A stretch of 64,000 nt of DNA from Vibrio sinaloensis. Its GTDB lineage: Bacteria; Pseudomonadota; Gammaproteobacteria; Enterobacterales; Vibrionaceae. This document shows, piece by piece, positions 28,818-40,876 of this stretch; the first letter of the stretch is position 1, and each line of letters opens with the position of its first letter. The stretch lies in the NCBI RefSeq assembly GCF_000808535.1, contig NZ_JWLV01000012.1, positions 186,001 to 250,000 on the forward strand, written 5' to 3'. The notes beneath the pieces were generated by a model. It was not told where the DNA came from. It made no database searches and worked only from the letters and a program-made list of their open reading frames with translations. The translations under genes were made by a program, and so were the position numbers.

Positions 28818-28832
28818 CACTGTAATAAGGGG

Positions 28833-29750
28833 TTATGCTAAAACCATATTTGGTTCAGCAAACGCAACCGGCGATGTCGCATCTTCTTCGAATGTGACCC
28901 ATTCCCACGCTTCTTGGTCAGCCAGTACTGCACGTAACAATTGGTTGTTAAGACCATGACCGGATTTGAACGCTCGGAACTCACCGATGATTGGATGACC
29001 ACACATGTAAAGATCACCAATCGCATCAAGAACTTTGTGCGTTACAAATTCATTTTCGAAGCGCAAACCTTCTTCATTCAGAATACGGTATTCATCGAGC
29101 ACGATCGCGTTATCAAAACTACCACCCAACACAAGGTTTTGTGATTGAAGGTACTCAATATCTCGCATAAAGCCGAATGTGCGTGCACGTGAAATTTCTT
29201 TCACAAACCCTTTAGAAGAGAAGTCAAACAACAAGCGCTGCTCGTCTGAGTCGATAGCTGGGTGGTTGAATTCAATCTCAAAATCCATTCTAAAACCATT
29301 GAATGGAAGAAATTCTGCCCATTTATCGCCATCTTCAAAGCGAACTGGCTTCTTAATTCGAATAAAACGTTTAAGCGCGTTTTGCTCTTCAATACCCGCT
29401 TGCTGCAGCAAGAAAACGAACGGACTCGCACTGCCATCCATAATCGGGATTTCAGGAGCATCGACTTCTACTACGATGTTGTCAATTCCCATTCCCGCTA
29501 GAGCCGCATTTAGGTGCTCAACGGTTGAGATTCGAATGCCTTCATCGTTAACTAAAGCAGTACATAACATGGTGTCACGTACTGACATCGCATCAGCAGG
29601 GAAGTCAACAGGAGGATTGACGTCTGTACGTCGGTAGATTACGCCAGTGTTTGCAGCGGCAGGGCGAAGAGTAAGCGTGACTTTACGACCAGAGTGGAGC
29701 CCCACACCAGTTGTTTTCACTATTTCTTTCAGAGTACGTTGTCTGATCAT
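28833..29750 (-). CDS. lpxC: UDP-3-O-acyl-N-acetylglucosamine deacetylase LpxC
   Basis: Zinc deacetylase catalysing the committed step of lipid A synthesis. 305 residues, as in E. coli. Zinc ligands H79 (EHLNAAL), H238 and D242 ([11 protein letters not shown]), and catalytic H265 (SGHGLNNQ); E78 is the general base. The C-terminal tail is [11 protein letters not shown]; in E. coli this hydrophobic tail is the FtsH degradation signal, and a similar ending suggests the same control (inference). It has its own promoter after ftsZ. Confidence 0.98.
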   Translation of the reverse strand: MIRQRTLKEIVKTTGVGLHSGRKVTLTLRPAAANTGVIYRRTDVNPPVDFPADAMSVRDTMLCTALVNDEGIRISTVEHLNAALAGMGIDNIVVEVDAPEIPIMDGSASPFVFLLQQAGIEEQNALKRFIRIKKPVRFEDGDKWAEFLPFNGFRMDFEIEFNHPAIDSDEQRLLFDFSSKGFVKEISRARTFGFMRDIEYLQSQNLVLGGSFDNAIVLDEYRILNEEGLRFENEFVTHKVLDAIGDLYMCGHPIIGEFRAFKSGHGLNNQLLRAVLADQEAWEWVTFEEDATSPVAFAEPNMVLA

Positions 29751-29781
29751 CTACTTTGCCTCAGTAAAATGCCACAAATGA

Positions 29782-29835
29782 CGGTCAATAATCGATATTG
29801 ACCGCGTATGCTACCATAATTTTGAACACTGTCAA
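29782..29835 (-). promoter_or_regulatory. lpxC promoter with hairpin at the transcript start
   Basis: TTGACA (29830-29835), 16-base spacer, TAGCAT (29808-29813). The expected start point near 29801-29804 is immediately at the stem CGGTCAAT...ATTGACCG (29782-29804), so the mRNA would begin with a hairpin. Confidence 0.7.
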
Positions 29836-29851
29836 ATTATAGTGTAACTGA

Positions 29852-31084
29852 TTAATCCGCTTGACGACGTAAGAATGCTGGAATATCGAGATAACCGCTT
29901 TCTTTGTCTGCCTTAGGTGCTGCACTTTGACCTGCACCAGAACTTGTTGGTGTTGTCGTCGGCTGAGGAGTCACCTGAGGTTTCTCATGCAAAGTTGGTG
30001 CCGGTTTTTCTTCCACTTTATTGACACTTGCTTGTGGTGCCGGTGCCGCTTGTGGTTGAGTTTGAGGCTGTGCTACTGGAGCAACTTTCGCCTTACCGCC
30101 AGCTACTAGCGTGATATCTGGCTTCTTCTCGTTACCAATACCAGTCGCAACCACTGTTACACGAATTTCATCCGCCATATCAGGATCAAGTGATGTACCA
30201 ATAACCACAGTTGCATTGTCAGAAGCGAACGCTTTAACTGTGTTACCCACAGTTTCAAACTCATCTAGACGCATGTCTAAACCTGCAGTGATGTTCACAA
30301 GTACGCCACGTGCACCAGCCAGATCGATATCTTCTAGAAGCGGGCTAGAAATTGCCATTTCTGCGGCTTCCTCTGCTCGGTCTTCACCTTTAGCAACGCC
30401 GCTGCCCATCATCGCGTGACCCATTTCCGACATCACGGTACGAACGTCTGCAAAGTCGACGTTGATCATACCAGGACGCGTAATTAGCTCTGCAATACCT
30501 TGAACCGCATTTTTCAGTACATCATTCGCGCTAGCAAAAGCTTCAAGAAGGGTAATACCGCGACCCAGTACTTTCAGAAGCTTCTCGTTAGGAATCGTGA
30601 TTAATGAATCCACATGCTTAGAAAGTTCTTCAATACCCTGCTCAGCAAATGCAAGACGCTTCTTACCTTCGAAGCTAAATGGTTTAGTAACCACTGCTAC
30701 AGTCAAGATGCCCAGCTCTTTTGCGACTTCCGCAATCACTGGAGCAGCACCTGTACCAGTACCACCACCCATGCCAGCTGCGATAAATACCATATCGGCA
30801 CCATCGAGCTCATCTTTAATTCTATCGCGATCTTCGAGAGCTGCGTCACGACCTACTTGAGGGTTTGCACCTGCACCAAGTCCTTTGGTCATATCGCCAC
30901 CAATCTGAATAACGCTATTCACACTGGTTTTACGAAGCGCCTGAGCATCAGTATTAATACTAATGAACTCAACACCTTCGATGGACTCACGTACCATGTG
31001 TTCAACGGCATTACCGCCACCGCCACCAACCCCAACGACTTTGATTACTGCGTCGTCAGACATTTCCATCATCGGTTCAAACAT
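29852..31084 (-). CDS. ftsZ: Cell division protein FtsZ
   Basis: Tubulin-like GTPase that polymerises into the Z ring. 410 residues. The tubulin signature GGGTGTG is at 106-112; GTPase and T7-loop regions are intact (ANVDFADV-type segment [12 protein letters not shown] near 208). A Gln/Pro/Ala-rich linker runs from about 318 to 390, longer than in E. coli (383 aa protein), then the conserved tail [11 protein letters not shown] (about 398-408) that binds FtsA, ZipA and ZapD. Last gene of the division cluster, 30 bp after ftsA. Confidence 0.98.
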   Translation of the reverse strand: MFEPMMEMSDDAVIKVVGVGGGGGNAVEHMVRESIEGVEFISINTDAQALRKTSVNSVIQIGGDMTKGLGAGANPQVGRDAALEDRDRIKDELDGADMVFIAAGMGGGTGTGAAPVIAEVAKELGILTVAVVTKPFSFEGKKRLAFAEQGIEELSKHVDSLITIPNEKLLKVLGRGITLLEAFASANDVLKNAVQGIAELITRPGMINVDFADVRTVMSEMGHAMMGSGVAKGEDRAEEAAEMAISSPLLEDIDLAGARGVLVNITAGLDMRLDEFETVGNTVKAFASDNATVVIGTSLDPDMADEIRVTVVATGIGNEKKPDITLVAGGKAKVAPVAQPQTQPQAAPAPQASVNKVEEKPAPTLHEKPQVTPQPTTTPTSSGAGQSAAPKADKESGYLDIPAFLRRQAD

Positions 31085-31114
31085 GTGTTATCTCCGTTTT
31101 TCCTGCTGCTCAGG

Positions 31115-32377
31115 TTAAAACTCTTTTTGTATCCAATTACGCAAACGACCAAACAATCCAGTTACTGAAGCACGAGCTGGCTCGTTGTATTCAGTATCTT
31201 CATTAATTTGACTGTCACGCGCGTAATGAAGTAAACCAACCGCCGTAGAATGATACGGCTCTTTAACGTAATCTGTCAGGCCGCTGACCTCTAAAGGCTT
31301 ACCGACTCTAACTTGGTTGCGGAACACTCGCTCCGCACACTCTACCAACCCTTCAATTTGCGCTGCGCCGCCTGTCAGTACAACGCCAGCAGCCAAGTGA
31401 TGCTTAATCCCATCATCACGTAGCTTTTCTTGAACAGAATCGATAGTTTGGTTAACCAATCCCATAAGTTCGGTGTAGCGAGGCTCAATCACTTCCGACA
31501 AAGTCTGTCTTTGCAAACTGCGGGAAGGTCGTCCTCCAACACTTGGAACGTTAACCGTATCGTCCTTGCTAACTAGCTCGCTTAACGCGCAGCCGTATTT
31601 TACTTTTATCTCTTCAGCATCACTTACTGGAGTGCCGAATGCAAATGCAATGTCACTCGTTACTGCATTACCAGCATACGAGAAAACTTCAGTGTGTCTT
31701 AGCGCGCCGCCTGTCCATATGGAGACATCCATAGTACCAGCACCGATATCAACAACACATACGCCCAGTTCGCGCTCATCTTCAGTGATCACTGCATTAC
31801 TTGACGCCAAGCCAGAGTATACAAGGTGTTCGACCTTGAGTCCGCAACGCTCAACCGCTTTAATAATGTTTCTCGCCATATCATTGTGGCAAGAGATCAG
31901 GTGCACGCTAACTTCCATGCGTACTCCTGATAAACCTAGTGGATTTTTGATTCCTTCTTGGTAATCGATGGTGAATTCCTGTGGAATAACATGCAAAATG
32001 CGCTGTTCGTCACCAATTTTGATCGACTTTGCGGTATGGATAGCTCGATCCATATCTTCTTGAGAGACCTCCTCATCAGAGATGGTTCCCATGCCTTTTT
32101 CTATACGGCTCGCAATGTGACGACCAGAGATAGAGATGAACACATTGCTTATCTGGCATTCCGCCATAAGCTCTGCTTGATCCACCGCTCTTTGCACCGA
32201 TTTAACCACCGATTCAAGATCGTTCACTCCACCTTTATCCATCCCCCGAGATGGACTACTTCCGGCACCAATTATATTAATTTGACCATCAGGCAATACT
32301 TCACCTACCAGAGCCGATACGGTTGCAGTGCCTATATCAAGACCAACAATAATGTTGTCATCAGCGGTCTTAGTCAT
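31115..32377 (-). CDS. ftsA: Cell division protein FtsA
   Basis: Actin-like ATPase that tethers FtsZ filaments to the membrane and recruits late division proteins. 420 residues. Actin-fold phosphate loops: VGLDIGTATVSALV (12-25) and CVVDIGAGTMDVSIW, with the SHS2 (1C) subdomain between. The C-terminal amphipathic helix GLFGRLRNWIQKEF is the membrane anchor. Overlaps ftsQ by 8 bp and precedes ftsZ by 30 bp, the classic ftsQAZ arrangement. Confidence 0.97.
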   Translation of the reverse strand: MTKTADDNIIVGLDIGTATVSALVGEVLPDGQINIIGAGSSPSRGMDKGGVNDLESVVKSVQRAVDQAELMAECQISNVFISISGRHIASRIEKGMGTISDEEVSQEDMDRAIHTAKSIKIGDEQRILHVIPQEFTIDYQEGIKNPLGLSGVRMEVSVHLISCHNDMARNIIKAVERCGLKVEHLVYSGLASSNAVITEDERELGVCVVDIGAGTMDVSIWTGGALRHTEVFSYAGNAVTSDIAFAFGTPVSDAEEIKVKYGCALSELVSKDDTVNVPSVGGRPSRSLQRQTLSEVIEPRYTELMGLVNQTIDSVQEKLRDDGIKHHLAAGVVLTGGAAQIEGLVECAERVFRNQVRVGKPLEVSGLTDYVKEPYHSTAVGLLHYARDSQINEDTEYNEPARASVTGLFGRLRNWIQKEF

Positions 32378-33152
32378 CTGTATTCTCTTGTTCTAACTCT
32401 TGTTCTGGGAACCATCCAACGGAAGCTCCCGTATCATACCTGAGGTCTATGTAGCTCACCCTTTCAGCTGCACTACCTAAATTCTTGTACAACGCAAAAA
32501 AGCGTTCGATTCGCTCTTCAAGTGATTCTTTACCGAGCTCTAAGCGGATGCCATTATCCAATATAACTTGCCACGCTCTTCGATCATTAAGAACCAGTGA
32601 GGTAATCGATAAACTCAGTGCCTCAAACTTCGGTTCAAGCTCTCGCCATACTGACAATACTTCTTCGTTTGTCCCTTCTGGTCCGTAAAGCTTGACGCGT
32701 TCCCCTTCAACTTGACCCAAGTCACCGTTAAACAGCAGACCTTCGCTATTGAGCAGACTATTTCCATTCCAAATCGCTTCGGCTTTGTGCTCAGTCAGAA
32801 ACACTTTTACGGTGTCTGGCCACTGTTTACGGATTGAAGCATGAGATACCCAAGGAATAGATTCGGCTACGTCTTGCAGCACATTCACATCCTGCGACAT
32901 GAATGTGCCCACATGTTCCAAGCGCGAAAAAGCGAATTGGACATCATTGGCAGAGACGTAATGCAAATCGCCTTGAAGTACGATTTTGGACAATGGCAGA
33001 CGCTGGTCATCCCACATCCAAGAAACGGTCGAGTAAAGGAGAGAGCCTATTAACAATAAGACCACCAGTAAAAAGCTCGCCCCAAAGGCATGCTCTTTGA
33101 CTAGAGGACTCGAAGTTAAACGAGGGCCTTCATTAAAAGCACTTTTAATCAA
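32370..33152 (-). CDS. ftsQ: Cell division protein FtsQ
   Basis: Bitopic inner-membrane protein that links early and late divisome parts and binds FtsB-FtsL. 260 residues: short cytoplasmic tail, one membrane helix (about 23-41, FGASFLLVVLLLIGSLLYS), a periplasmic POTRA domain (about 52-122, beginning LSKIVLQGDLHYVSANDVQ) and the beta domain to the C-terminus (IDLRYDTGASVGW). The gap to murC is 186 bp and carries a promoter where many enterics have ddlB. Confidence 0.95.
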   Translation of the reverse strand: MIKSAFNEGPRLTSSPLVKEHAFGASFLLVVLLLIGSLLYSTVSWMWDDQRLPLSKIVLQGDLHYVSANDVQFAFSRLEHVGTFMSQDVNVLQDVAESIPWVSHASIRKQWPDTVKVFLTEHKAEAIWNGNSLLNSEGLLFNGDLGQVEGERVKLYGPEGTNEEVLSVWRELEPKFEALSLSITSLVLNDRRAWQVILDNGIRLELGKESLEERIERFFALYKNLGSAAERVSYIDLRYDTGASVGWFPEQELEQENTDD

Positions 33153-33239
33153 AGTCCATAGTCCTTGCCGTTAGCTCGCTGATCGATTCCCTATCTCATT
33201 TCGTATAAAAGGGGCAAAAGCACTTACTTTAACCTTCGG

Positions 33240-33267
33240 ATTATACTGTTGAGATTAAAAGTATCAA
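33240..33267 (-). promoter_or_regulatory. Candidate ftsQAZ promoter
   Basis: TTGATA (33262-33267), 16-base spacer, TATAAT (33240-33245) on the minus strand, in the murC-ftsQ gap. Start near 33233, about 80 bases before ftsQ. Internal promoters for ftsQAZ are usual in Gammaproteobacteria. Confidence 0.65.
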
Positions 33268-33338
33268 ACACTGATATTGAGAAATCACCACTTAAAATGC
33301 AATAAGTGTGTCAAATACCCAAAAACCTGACTTTCCTA

Positions 33339-34799
33339 CTAGGCGTTAAGCATCTTATCGATATTTAACTCAAAAGCCGCAAGCTGTTTAGCCACCTTAC
33401 CGACATCTCCCGCACCTTGCGTCAGTACTAGGTCACCATCTTGTAGCACATTAGCAAGCACAGAGGGTAAAGACTGACTATCGGGAACAAATATTGGGTC
33501 GAGTTTTCCACGCCCCCGAATTGTTCGACATAACGCACGTCCATCCGCGCCCGCAATGGGTTTCTCGCCGGCAGAGTAGACATCCAACATGATCAACACA
33601 TCAACCTGCTCCAACACGTTGGCAAAGTCATCATAGAGGTCACGAGTACGACTGTATCTGTGAGGCTGAAAAATCATCACTAGGCGCTTGTCTTCCCACC
33701 CATTACGTGCAGCCTGGATCGTAACGTCGACTTCTGTTGGGTGATGCCCGTAATCGTCCACCAGCATCGCGTTACCGTTACCCGTTTCGAATTCGCCTAA
33801 GTGATCGAAGCGACGCCCCGTACCTTGTGTTCCAGCCATCGCATTTAAGATTGCTTCATCAGAAATATCATCTTCCGTTGCCACAGCAATTGCTGCTGAA
33901 GCATTTAACGCATTATGACGGCCTGGAATATTCAGAGTAATCTCAAGGTCCGCCTTTCCTTCACGAATGACAGTAAATTTCCCTTGCTGACCTTCTTGGC
34001 GATAGTTGTCGATACGCACGTCCGCATCTTCTGAGAAACCATAGGTAATCACTTGTCGACTAATGCGAGGCACTAACTCTCTTACAACGGGATCGTCGAT
34101 ACACACGATGGCTTGACCATAAAATGGCAAGTTATGTAGGAAGTCGATAAAGGTTTGCTTGAGCGTTTCGAAATCGCCGCCGTAAGTGTCCATATGATCA
34201 GCTTCAATATTGGTTACGATGCTAACCATCGGCTGTAAGTGGAGAAATGATGCGTCACTTTCATCCGCTTCAGCAATCAGAATACGACTAGAGCCCAAAC
34301 GCGCATTCGTTCCCGCACTCTTTACAAGCCCGCCATTCACAAACGTAGGATCTAAGCCTGCTTCTGAGTAGATTTGTGTCACGAGTGCCGTTGTTGTGGT
34401 TTTTCCGTGTGTACCAGCAACAGCGATGCCGTGACGAAAGCGCATCAACTCGGCAAGCATTTCAGCTCGGCGGACAACAGGGATACGTGCAGCGCGTGCC
34501 GCAATGACTTCAGGGTTTTCTTCGTTAATCGCGGTCGATACGACGACAACACTGGCTTGTGCCACGTTTTCTTCTGCGTGACCAATGTATACCGTTGCGC
34601 CTTTCTGAGTAAGTCGGTCAGTGACCGGATTCTCTGCGATGTCTGAACCTGAGATTTGATAGCCTTCGTTTAGCAAAACTTCAGCAATTCCACTCATCCC
34701 CGCGCCACCAATGCCGATAAAGTGGATGCATTTAACGCGGCGCATCTCTGGCACCATTGCTCTAATCTGAGCCAAATCTTGTGTATGTTGAATTGTCAT
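33339..34799 (-). CDS. murC: UDP-N-acetylmuramate--L-alanine ligase
   Basis: Adds L-alanine to UDP-MurNAc, the first amino acid of the peptidoglycan stem. 486 residues. N-terminal UDP-binding [17 protein letters not shown] (26-42), ATP loop [10 protein letters not shown] (about 122-131), Mur-ligase central EADESDASF, and the C-terminal [13 protein letters not shown] domain. Next in the cluster after murG (12 bp gap); no ddlB follows. Confidence 0.97.
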   Translation of the reverse strand: MTIQHTQDLAQIRAMVPEMRRVKCIHFIGIGGAGMSGIAEVLLNEGYQISGSDIAENPVTDRLTQKGATVYIGHAEENVAQASVVVVSTAINEENPEVIAARAARIPVVRRAEMLAELMRFRHGIAVAGTHGKTTTTALVTQIYSEAGLDPTFVNGGLVKSAGTNARLGSSRILIAEADESDASFLHLQPMVSIVTNIEADHMDTYGGDFETLKQTFIDFLHNLPFYGQAIVCIDDPVVRELVPRISRQVITYGFSEDADVRIDNYRQEGQQGKFTVIREGKADLEITLNIPGRHNALNASAAIAVATEDDISDEAILNAMAGTQGTGRRFDHLGEFETGNGNAMLVDDYGHHPTEVDVTIQAARNGWEDKRLVMIFQPHRYSRTRDLYDDFANVLEQVDVLIMLDVYSAGEKPIAGADGRALCRTIRGRGKLDPIFVPDSQSLPSVLANVLQDGDLVLTQGAGDVGKVAKQLAAFELNIDKMLNA

Positions 34800-34811
34800 G
34801 AATATTTCTCG

Positions 34812-35876
34812 TTATTTTGTTAGTGCGACAATGGCCTCAGCAACCACTTTGTCCGCATCTAACTTAGCGGCCTCACGAGCTTTCGTCGCCATCGTCACTA
34901 ACGCATCTCGATCCAAAGAGCGGATCTGCATGGCTAGCTTTTCGACGGTGAGCTCTGGCTGCTCAATCATTTTTGCTGCGCCACATTCTACTAAGTGGTC
35001 AGCATTTAAAGCTTGTTGTCTGTCTTTATGCATAAACGGGATAAAAATGGCCCCAACTCCCGCCGCAGAAACTTCTGAAACGGTCAGCGCGCCTGAGCGA
35101 CAGACGAGAAGATCTGCCCACTCATAAGCCTCGGCGACATCATCGATGAACTCAACCACTTGCGCATGCCTAACGCTCTGCTGCTGATAAGCTTGAGATA
35201 CCTCTTGATGATTGTTTTTCCCCGCCTGATGACGAATTTGATAACCATCTCCAAGCTTGGCCATCACTTCAGGCATGGTGCGATTGAGGATCTGAGCACC
35301 TTGGCTTCCCCCCATGACCAATATCCGAATGTCATCATCACGCTCAACCATGCGCTTCGTTGGTGGGTCTATCGCGACAACATCTTCGCGTACTGGATTG
35401 CCAACAACCGGAGCCTTAGGAAAAGCCCCAGGGAAAGCCTGAAAGACGCGCTTTGCGATCTTAGACAACCATTGGTTTGTCAATCCTGCGACCGCATTTT
35501 GTTCATGCAAAACAACTGGAATACCAAGTAACCAAGCAGCGACGCCACCAGGACCGCTGACATATCCACCCATACCGAGCACAGCGTCAGGCTTCCATCG
35601 TTTCATATGCGCCTTGGCTTGCATAATCGCGTTTATGATTTGAAATGGTGCTTTAATCAACCGACCAATACCTTGACCTCGTAGACCTTTTACTTGGATA
35701 AAATCGATCTCAATGCCATGTTTGGGGACCAGATCAGCCTCCATCCGGTCCGCAGTGCCAAGCCAGCGAATTTCCCATCCTTGCAACTGCAGCTGTTTGG
35801 CAACAGCCAGCCCAGGGAAGACATGTCCCCCGGTTCCACCCGCCATTACCATTAAACGTTTATTCTTTTTCATCAT
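34812..35876 (-). CDS. murG: UDP-GlcNAc: undecaprenyl-PP-MurNAc-pentapeptide GlcNAc transferase
   Basis: Peripheral inner-membrane GT-B glycosyltransferase that converts lipid I to lipid II. 354 residues. N-terminal glycine loop [16 protein letters not shown] (11-26), lipid-facing [12 protein letters not shown], second loop [12 protein letters not shown], and the nucleotide-sugar binding [11 protein letters not shown]...IFIPFMH. The start (MMKKNKRL) lies inside the ftsW 3' end (17 bp overlap), so translation is probably coupled. Confidence 0.97.
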   Translation of the reverse strand: MMKKNKRLMVMAGGTGGHVFPGLAVAKQLQLQGWEIRWLGTADRMEADLVPKHGIEIDFIQVKGLRGQGIGRLIKAPFQIINAIMQAKAHMKRWKPDAVLGMGGYVSGPGGVAAWLLGIPVVLHEQNAVAGLTNQWLSKIAKRVFQAFPGAFPKAPVVGNPVREDVVAIDPPTKRMVERDDDIRILVMGGSQGAQILNRTMPEVMAKLGDGYQIRHQAGKNNHQEVSQAYQQQSVRHAQVVEFIDDVAEAYEWADLLVCRSGALTVSEVSAAGVGAIFIPFMHKDRQQALNADHLVECGAAKMIEQPELTVEKLAMQIRSLDRDALVTMATKAREAAKLDADKVVAEAIVALTK

Positions 35877-37059
35877 TCTCTAACTGTTTTTCATCATTGC
35901 CTTGGCTAATCAATCGACATTCATGGTCAATGCGCAACAATATCGATACGGCAACGGACATGACAATCAAACTCGAGCCACCATAACTAATTAAGGGTAG
36001 TGTTAATCCCTTGGTAGGAACCATGCCCGCAGCGGCGCCAACGTTGACTAAGGTTTGAAAAGCAAACCAAATTCCAATACCAAATGCTAAATAGCCACCA
36101 AACAATTGCTGGCATTCGAATGCTTTGCGGCCAATCAAAATCGCTTTGGTGACCAAGCTAAAGATCAGTACTAAAGCAAGGACGACACCAACGAAACCTA
36201 GCTCTTCAGCGAGTACGGCAAATACGAAGTCGGTATGCGCTTCAGGTAGATATTCTAGCTTTTGGATTGAATTACCGAGGCCTTGACCGAACCACTCTCC
36301 TCGTCCAAATGCCATCAGGGATTGCGTCAACTGGTAGCCGCTACCAAACGGGTCTTCCCATGGATCGGCAAAGGACGTTACCCGCCGCCAACGATAAGGT
36401 TCGAAATAGATCAGTGCCGCAACTGAGGCAAGACCAACGACCATTAACGCGAGGAACTGAGTCATTTTCGCGCCAGCGATAAAGAGCATCCCAAATAAGG
36501 TGACAAGCATGACGACCACTGTGCCCAAGTCAGGCTGGAGCAGTAATAGAACCGCTAACGTGCCAAAGACAATGATCGGCTTTATAAAACCACCAAAAAA
36601 GCTCGAACGCACCTCGTCATTCTTACGTACCAGATAGCCGGACATAAAGATGAACAATGAGAGCTTAGCGACCTCAGCAGGCTGGAGGTTGAATAGCCCT
36701 AAAGGTATCCAACGGGAAGCACCATTAACTGATTTACCCGCGACAAGCACCACAAACAGCAAACCCACGGAGATAAGCAGCAATGCCATACTGAACTTCA
36801 GCCATCGCTCTAGAGGGACCTGTATGACAACGGTCGCGACACACAAAGCCAAAGACAAAAAAATCGCATGTCGGAACATGAAATGAAACGGCTGATCAGT
36901 TAAGCGAGAACTGATCGGAAACGACGCAGACGTCACCATCACCAACCCAGTCAGCATCAGACCCAACGAGATCCAGACCAACTGCCTGTCGTACAAGACT
37001 TCCGGTGATGCTGTGGTAATCCAGCGTTTGATGCTGGCAAAAGGGTTGTTTATCTGCAT
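35860..37059 (-). CDS. ftsW: Lipid II polymerase FtsW (SEDS family)
   Basis: Polytopic SEDS glycosyltransferase that, with FtsI, makes septal peptidoglycan. 399 residues with about ten membrane helices. SEDS signatures: [25 protein letters not shown] segment near 130, [29 protein letters not shown] and the C-terminal [17 protein letters not shown]. The last residues overlap murG. Confidence 0.96.
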   Translation of the reverse strand: MQINNPFASIKRWITTASPEVLYDRQLVWISLGLMLTGLVMVTSASFPISSRLTDQPFHFMFRHAIFLSLALCVATVVIQVPLERWLKFSMALLLISVGLLFVVLVAGKSVNGASRWIPLGLFNLQPAEVAKLSLFIFMSGYLVRKNDEVRSSFFGGFIKPIIVFGTLAVLLLLQPDLGTVVVMLVTLFGMLFIAGAKMTQFLALMVVGLASVAALIYFEPYRWRRVTSFADPWEDPFGSGYQLTQSLMAFGRGEWFGQGLGNSIQKLEYLPEAHTDFVFAVLAEELGFVGVVLALVLIFSLVTKAILIGRKAFECQQLFGGYLAFGIGIWFAFQTLVNVGAAAGMVPTKGLTLPLISYGGSSLIVMSVAVSILLRIDHECRLISQGNDEKQLENDEKE

Positions 37060-37097
37060 ATCATTTAATGTGTCGAATTCATCGCTCAGGGTAATCC

Positions 37098-38423
37098 TTA
37101 CGAGTAACGAAGCGCTAGCTCAGTGAATGCATCACCTCTAGCCATAAAATTACTAAACTGATCAAAACTCGCACATGCCGGAGACAGCAATACCATATCA
37201 CCAGCTTGCAGTTGAGGCTTAATCCACGCCATGATCGCTTCCATGTTGTCAAAATCTTTTGCACTAGGGTGCAACGGCATAAACTGGGAGCCATCTTCGC
37301 CAAAGCAACATAGTTGAACATCAAGTGATGCGAGTACCGGTGCCAGTTCAGAAAAGTCTGCTCCTTTACCGACACCGCCAACCAACAAATAGAGTTTACC
37401 TTGCAGCGAAAGACCAGAAAGCGCAGCCAGTGTGCTGGCTACATTCGTCGCTTTCGAATCATTGATCCATTTAATGCCTTGATTATCAGCAACAACTTGG
37501 CAGCGATGTGTCAGACCGTTGTAAGACTTTAGCACATCTAAACCTAAGGAGAGGTCAACGTCGACTTGAGAGAGCAAAGCTAACACCACTAACGCGTTCG
37601 CTATGTTGTGTCGGCCAACTAACGTCAAATCACTGGATGGTATAATCGGCGCCGAACCTTGAAACAAGAACTCTTGCCCCTGATGCTCAGCCACATGATA
37701 GTCAGCCGAACCATTGAGACTGAACTCAATTAGTTTTTTGTCGCCCACATCCGGGTATGTCGCTTTATCATCCGCGTTTACAATGCACGCGTCAGCATGA
37801 TCAAAGATTCTCAACTTCGCTTGGCGATAACCCTCCATACCATCATAGCGATCCATATGGTCTTCGGAGAGGTTCAAAAACGCAGCGGCTTTCAGCGATA
37901 AACTAGACGTCGTTTCAAGTTGGAAACTCGACAGTTCAAGGACGTATAAATCCGCTTCTTGCGCTAATAAATCCAATGCCGGAACGCCAATGTTGCCTCC
38001 TACACCGACTTTTAGCCCCGCCGCTTTCGCAACGACGCCGGTTAAGTCTGTGACCGTGCTCTTACCATTTGAGCCTGTAATCGCAATCACAGGTTTATCC
38101 ACCTGCCATGCAAAAAGCTCGATATCACCGACAACTGGCACACCAGAAGCTAATGCCAACTGAATTTCAGGTGTTGCTAACGCAATCCCTGGGTTGGCAA
38201 CAACCAAATCGGCATCAACGAGCCAGTCAGTGTTCCAACTGCCTGAATGTAACTCCACGCCACTAGGAAGTGATTCCTGACCGGGTGGGTTATCGCGAGT
38301 GTCGATGACTTTGATTGTTAAAGAGTGAGGCAATTTGTCGAGGTATTTAACGACAGAGAGCCCGGTAATACCGAGCCCTGCTACGACGACACTTTCAATA
38401 TTTTGCCAGCGGTCCATGGTCAT
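37098..38423 (-). CDS. murD: UDP-MurNAc-L-alanine--D-glutamate ligase
   Basis: Adds D-glutamate to the growing stem peptide. 441 residues. N-terminal [17 protein letters not shown] (UDP site), ATP loop [21 protein letters not shown] in the centre, and [13 protein letters not shown] with the later [10 protein letters not shown]. The first Met (MTMDRW) and the third residue Met are both possible starts. 15 bp after mraY and 38 bp before ftsW. Confidence 0.97.
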   Translation of the reverse strand: MTMDRWQNIESVVVAGLGITGLSVVKYLDKLPHSLTIKVIDTRDNPPGQESLPSGVELHSGSWNTDWLVDADLVVANPGIALATPEIQLALASGVPVVGDIELFAWQVDKPVIAITGSNGKSTVTDLTGVVAKAAGLKVGVGGNIGVPALDLLAQEADLYVLELSSFQLETTSSLSLKAAAFLNLSEDHMDRYDGMEGYRQAKLRIFDHADACIVNADDKATYPDVGDKKLIEFSLNGSADYHVAEHQGQEFLFQGSAPIIPSSDLTLVGRHNIANALVVLALLSQVDVDLSLGLDVLKSYNGLTHRCQVVADNQGIKWINDSKATNVASTLAALSGLSLQGKLYLLVGGVGKGADFSELAPVLASLDVQLCCFGEDGSQFMPLHPSAKDFDNMEAIMAWIKPQLQAGDMVLLSPACASFDQFSNFMARGDAFTELALRYS

Positions 38424-38438
38424 ATCGTGTTTCTATCC

Positions 38439-39521
38439 TTAACGTACTTTTAGCGTCGCCAAACCAACCAAAACAAGCACAATGGAGATGATCCAAAAAC
38501 GCACGATAACACGCGGCTCCGGCCAACCTTTTAACTCGTAATGGTGATGAATCGGTGCCATACGGAAAATGCGTTGACCACGCAGTTTATAAGAGCCCAC
38601 TTGCAGAATCACCGACAATGTCTCCATCACAAAAACACCGCCCATGATAACAAGAACAAACTCTTGACGTACTAACACCGCAATCGTGCCCAACGCTCCG
38701 CCCAATGCTAGTGAGCCGACATCGCCCATGAACACTTGCGCTGGGTAGGTGTTAAACCATAAGAAACCAAGACCTGCACCCACAATGGCCGTACACACCA
38801 CAACTAACTCTGATGCTTGAGGGATGTAGGGGATATGAAGATAATTGGCGAACTGGACGTTGCCCGTCGCCCAAGCAATAGCGGCAAAACCTGCTGATAC
38901 TAGGACTGTAGGCATAATCGCTAAACCATCTAAGCCATCCGTCAAGTTAACCGCATTACTGGTACCCACGATGACAAAGTAAGTCAGTACGATATACATC
39001 AAACCGAGTTGCGGCATGATCTCTTTGAAAAAGGGCACCACAAGTTGAGTTGCAGCGGTATCTTTCCCATGTGCGTACAGAGCAAAGGCAACAACTAACG
39101 CAATTGCCGACTGCCAGAAGTATTTCCAGCGAGCAATTAAGCCATCAGTGTTCTTTCGCACGACCTTGCGGTAATCATCAACAAAGCCGACAGCACCATA
39201 GCCAATTAATACCGCCAACACTGCCCATACGTAAGGGTTAGATAAATCAGTCCAAAGTAAAACAGTGGTCACAATCGCAGCCAGAATCATGATACCGCCC
39301 ATTGTCGGGGTACCGCGCTTACTAAAGTGCGACTCTGGTCCTTCATTGCGAACAACCTGACCAATTTGCAGCATCTGCAAGCGGCGAATCATTTTCGGTC
39401 CCATCCATAAAGAGATACCCAGAGCCGTCAATACACTGACAATGGCTCGAAACGACAGGTATTCGAACAAACGGAAAAACGAAAAATATGGCTGGAGCAG
39501 CTCTGCAAGCCAAATGATCAT
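38439..39521 (-). CDS. mraY: Phospho-MurNAc-pentapeptide transferase
   Basis: Polytopic inner-membrane enzyme that transfers phospho-MurNAc-pentapeptide to undecaprenyl phosphate, making lipid I. 360 residues, exactly the E. coli length, about ten helices. Conserved stretches: GTPTMGG, DDYRKV (Asp pair of the active site), [13 protein letters not shown], and the cytoplasmic [15 protein letters not shown] histidine motif. ATGA overlap with murF. Confidence 0.98.
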   Translation of the reverse strand: MIIWLAELLQPYFSFFRLFEYLSFRAIVSVLTALGISLWMGPKMIRRLQMLQIGQVVRNEGPESHFSKRGTPTMGGIMILAAIVTTVLLWTDLSNPYVWAVLAVLIGYGAVGFVDDYRKVVRKNTDGLIARWKYFWQSAIALVVAFALYAHGKDTAATQLVVPFFKEIMPQLGLMYIVLTYFVIVGTSNAVNLTDGLDGLAIMPTVLVSAGFAAIAWATGNVQFANYLHIPYIPQASELVVVCTAIVGAGLGFLWFNTYPAQVFMGDVGSLALGGALGTIAVLVRQEFVLVIMGGVFVMETLSVILQVGSYKLRGQRIFRMAPIHHHYELKGWPEPRVIVRFWIISIVLVLVGLATLKVR

Positions 39522-40876
39522 GAATACATCTCCTTTAAAGCAGCGGCAATCTTACTCATTCCGGCACTGTTCGCGCCTTTAACCAACAAGGTTTGCGCGC
39601 AATCGTGCAACGGTAGCTGCTGCTTAATAAACTCAATCATAGCGTCATGAGTATCAAAGTGCTTTCCTTGGCATTGTTGACTGATTGCTCTCGCATCAGC
39701 GCCATAAGTCAGCACATGTTCAAATTTGAATGGGGCAGCATGTTCCCCGACTTGGCGATGAAGTGCAAGACTTTCGTCTCCTAACTCAGCCATATTGCCT
39801 AAAATTAACCAACGAACACCTGTAAAGCTGCCTAACAAGTCTGCAGCGGCTTTCATAGCGGGTACGCTGGCGTTGTAACTGTCATCAATCAGCGTTATTT
39901 TTTCCGTTAAAGCGATAGATTCAACGCGGCCTTTCACTTTTGCCAGATGGCGTAACCCAGACTGAACCATCTCAATTGACGCTCCTAACTCGAACGCCAG
40001 TGCCGTTGCTGCCAGCGCATTCGCCACATTGTGTTGACCGATAATGCCTAGCTTAACCTCAAAGGCCCCCATAGGACTGAGGAGCTCAAATGACGCCTCA
40101 CCAGAATTGTTCATCGTAATCTTATGAGCAAAATAGTCAGCAGTAGAATCTAACACAGAAAATGTTTTGACCTGCTTATCCGCGAGAACCGCTTGCCAGT
40201 ACTCTCCGCCGTTACTGTCTAAATTGACAATGGCGGCGGACCCCGGGGCCAACCCCTGATAAATCTCACCCTTGGCTTGCTTCACTCCATCCATTGAGCC
40301 AAAACCTTCAAGGTGCGCCGCAGCGACGTTATTCACTAAAGCCACGTCAGGTTTAACTAGCTGAGTCGTGTAGGCAATTTCACCGATATGGTTCGCCCCC
40401 AACTCGATGACAGCAAAATCGTCTTCTGGAGTGGAGCGCAGGAGTGTGAGTGGAACGCCGATGTCATTATTAAAGTTGCCAGCCGTAAACAGGACTTGGC
40501 CCTTGTTCATCATAATGCTAGCAACCATCTCTTTGACCGTGGTTTTGCCGCAACTGCCGGTGATGGCAACAGTCGGAGTTTGACAGACTTTATGTACAAA
40601 TTTGCCCAACTGGCCAAGAGCGGCCTTCGTGTCTTTGACAAGCAACTGCGGTGTTTGCGTGTCTAGCGCTCGGCTCACCAGTAAAGCGGTTGCTCCGGCT
40701 TCTACCGCATTCAATGCAAAATCGTGAGCATCAAAACGCTCTCCGACCAAGGCAACAAATAGTGCTCCAGGTTCAATTGTACGCGTATCTGTTGAGACCG
40801 CATTGATGGCTGCATCATTGCCAACCAACTGCGCATCTAATTCATCTGCCAACTGAGATAACATCAAACTAATCAT
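39518..40876 (-). CDS. murF: UDP-MurNAc-tripeptide--D-Ala-D-Ala ligase
   Basis: Adds D-Ala-D-Ala to complete the UDP-MurNAc-pentapeptide. 452 residues. ATP loop [22 protein letters not shown] in the central domain and [15 protein letters not shown] in the C-terminal domain, all characteristic of MurF. Its ATG overlaps the murE stop (TAATG) and its stop overlaps the mraY start, so the three are translationally coupled. Confidence 0.97.
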   Translation of the reverse strand: MISLMLSQLADELDAQLVGNDAAINAVSTDTRTIEPGALFVALVGERFDAHDFALNAVEAGATALLVSRALDTQTPQLLVKDTKAALGQLGKFVHKVCQTPTVAITGSCGKTTVKEMVASIMMNKGQVLFTAGNFNNDIGVPLTLLRSTPEDDFAVIELGANHIGEIAYTTQLVKPDVALVNNVAAAHLEGFGSMDGVKQAKGEIYQGLAPGSAAIVNLDSNGGEYWQAVLADKQVKTFSVLDSTADYFAHKITMNNSGEASFELLSPMGAFEVKLGIIGQHNVANALAATALAFELGASIEMVQSGLRHLAKVKGRVESIALTEKITLIDDSYNASVPAMKAAADLLGSFTGVRWLILGNMAELGDESLALHRQVGEHAAPFKFEHVLTYGADARAISQQCQGKHFDTHDAMIEFIKQQLPLHDCAQTLLVKGANSAGMSKIAAALKEMYS

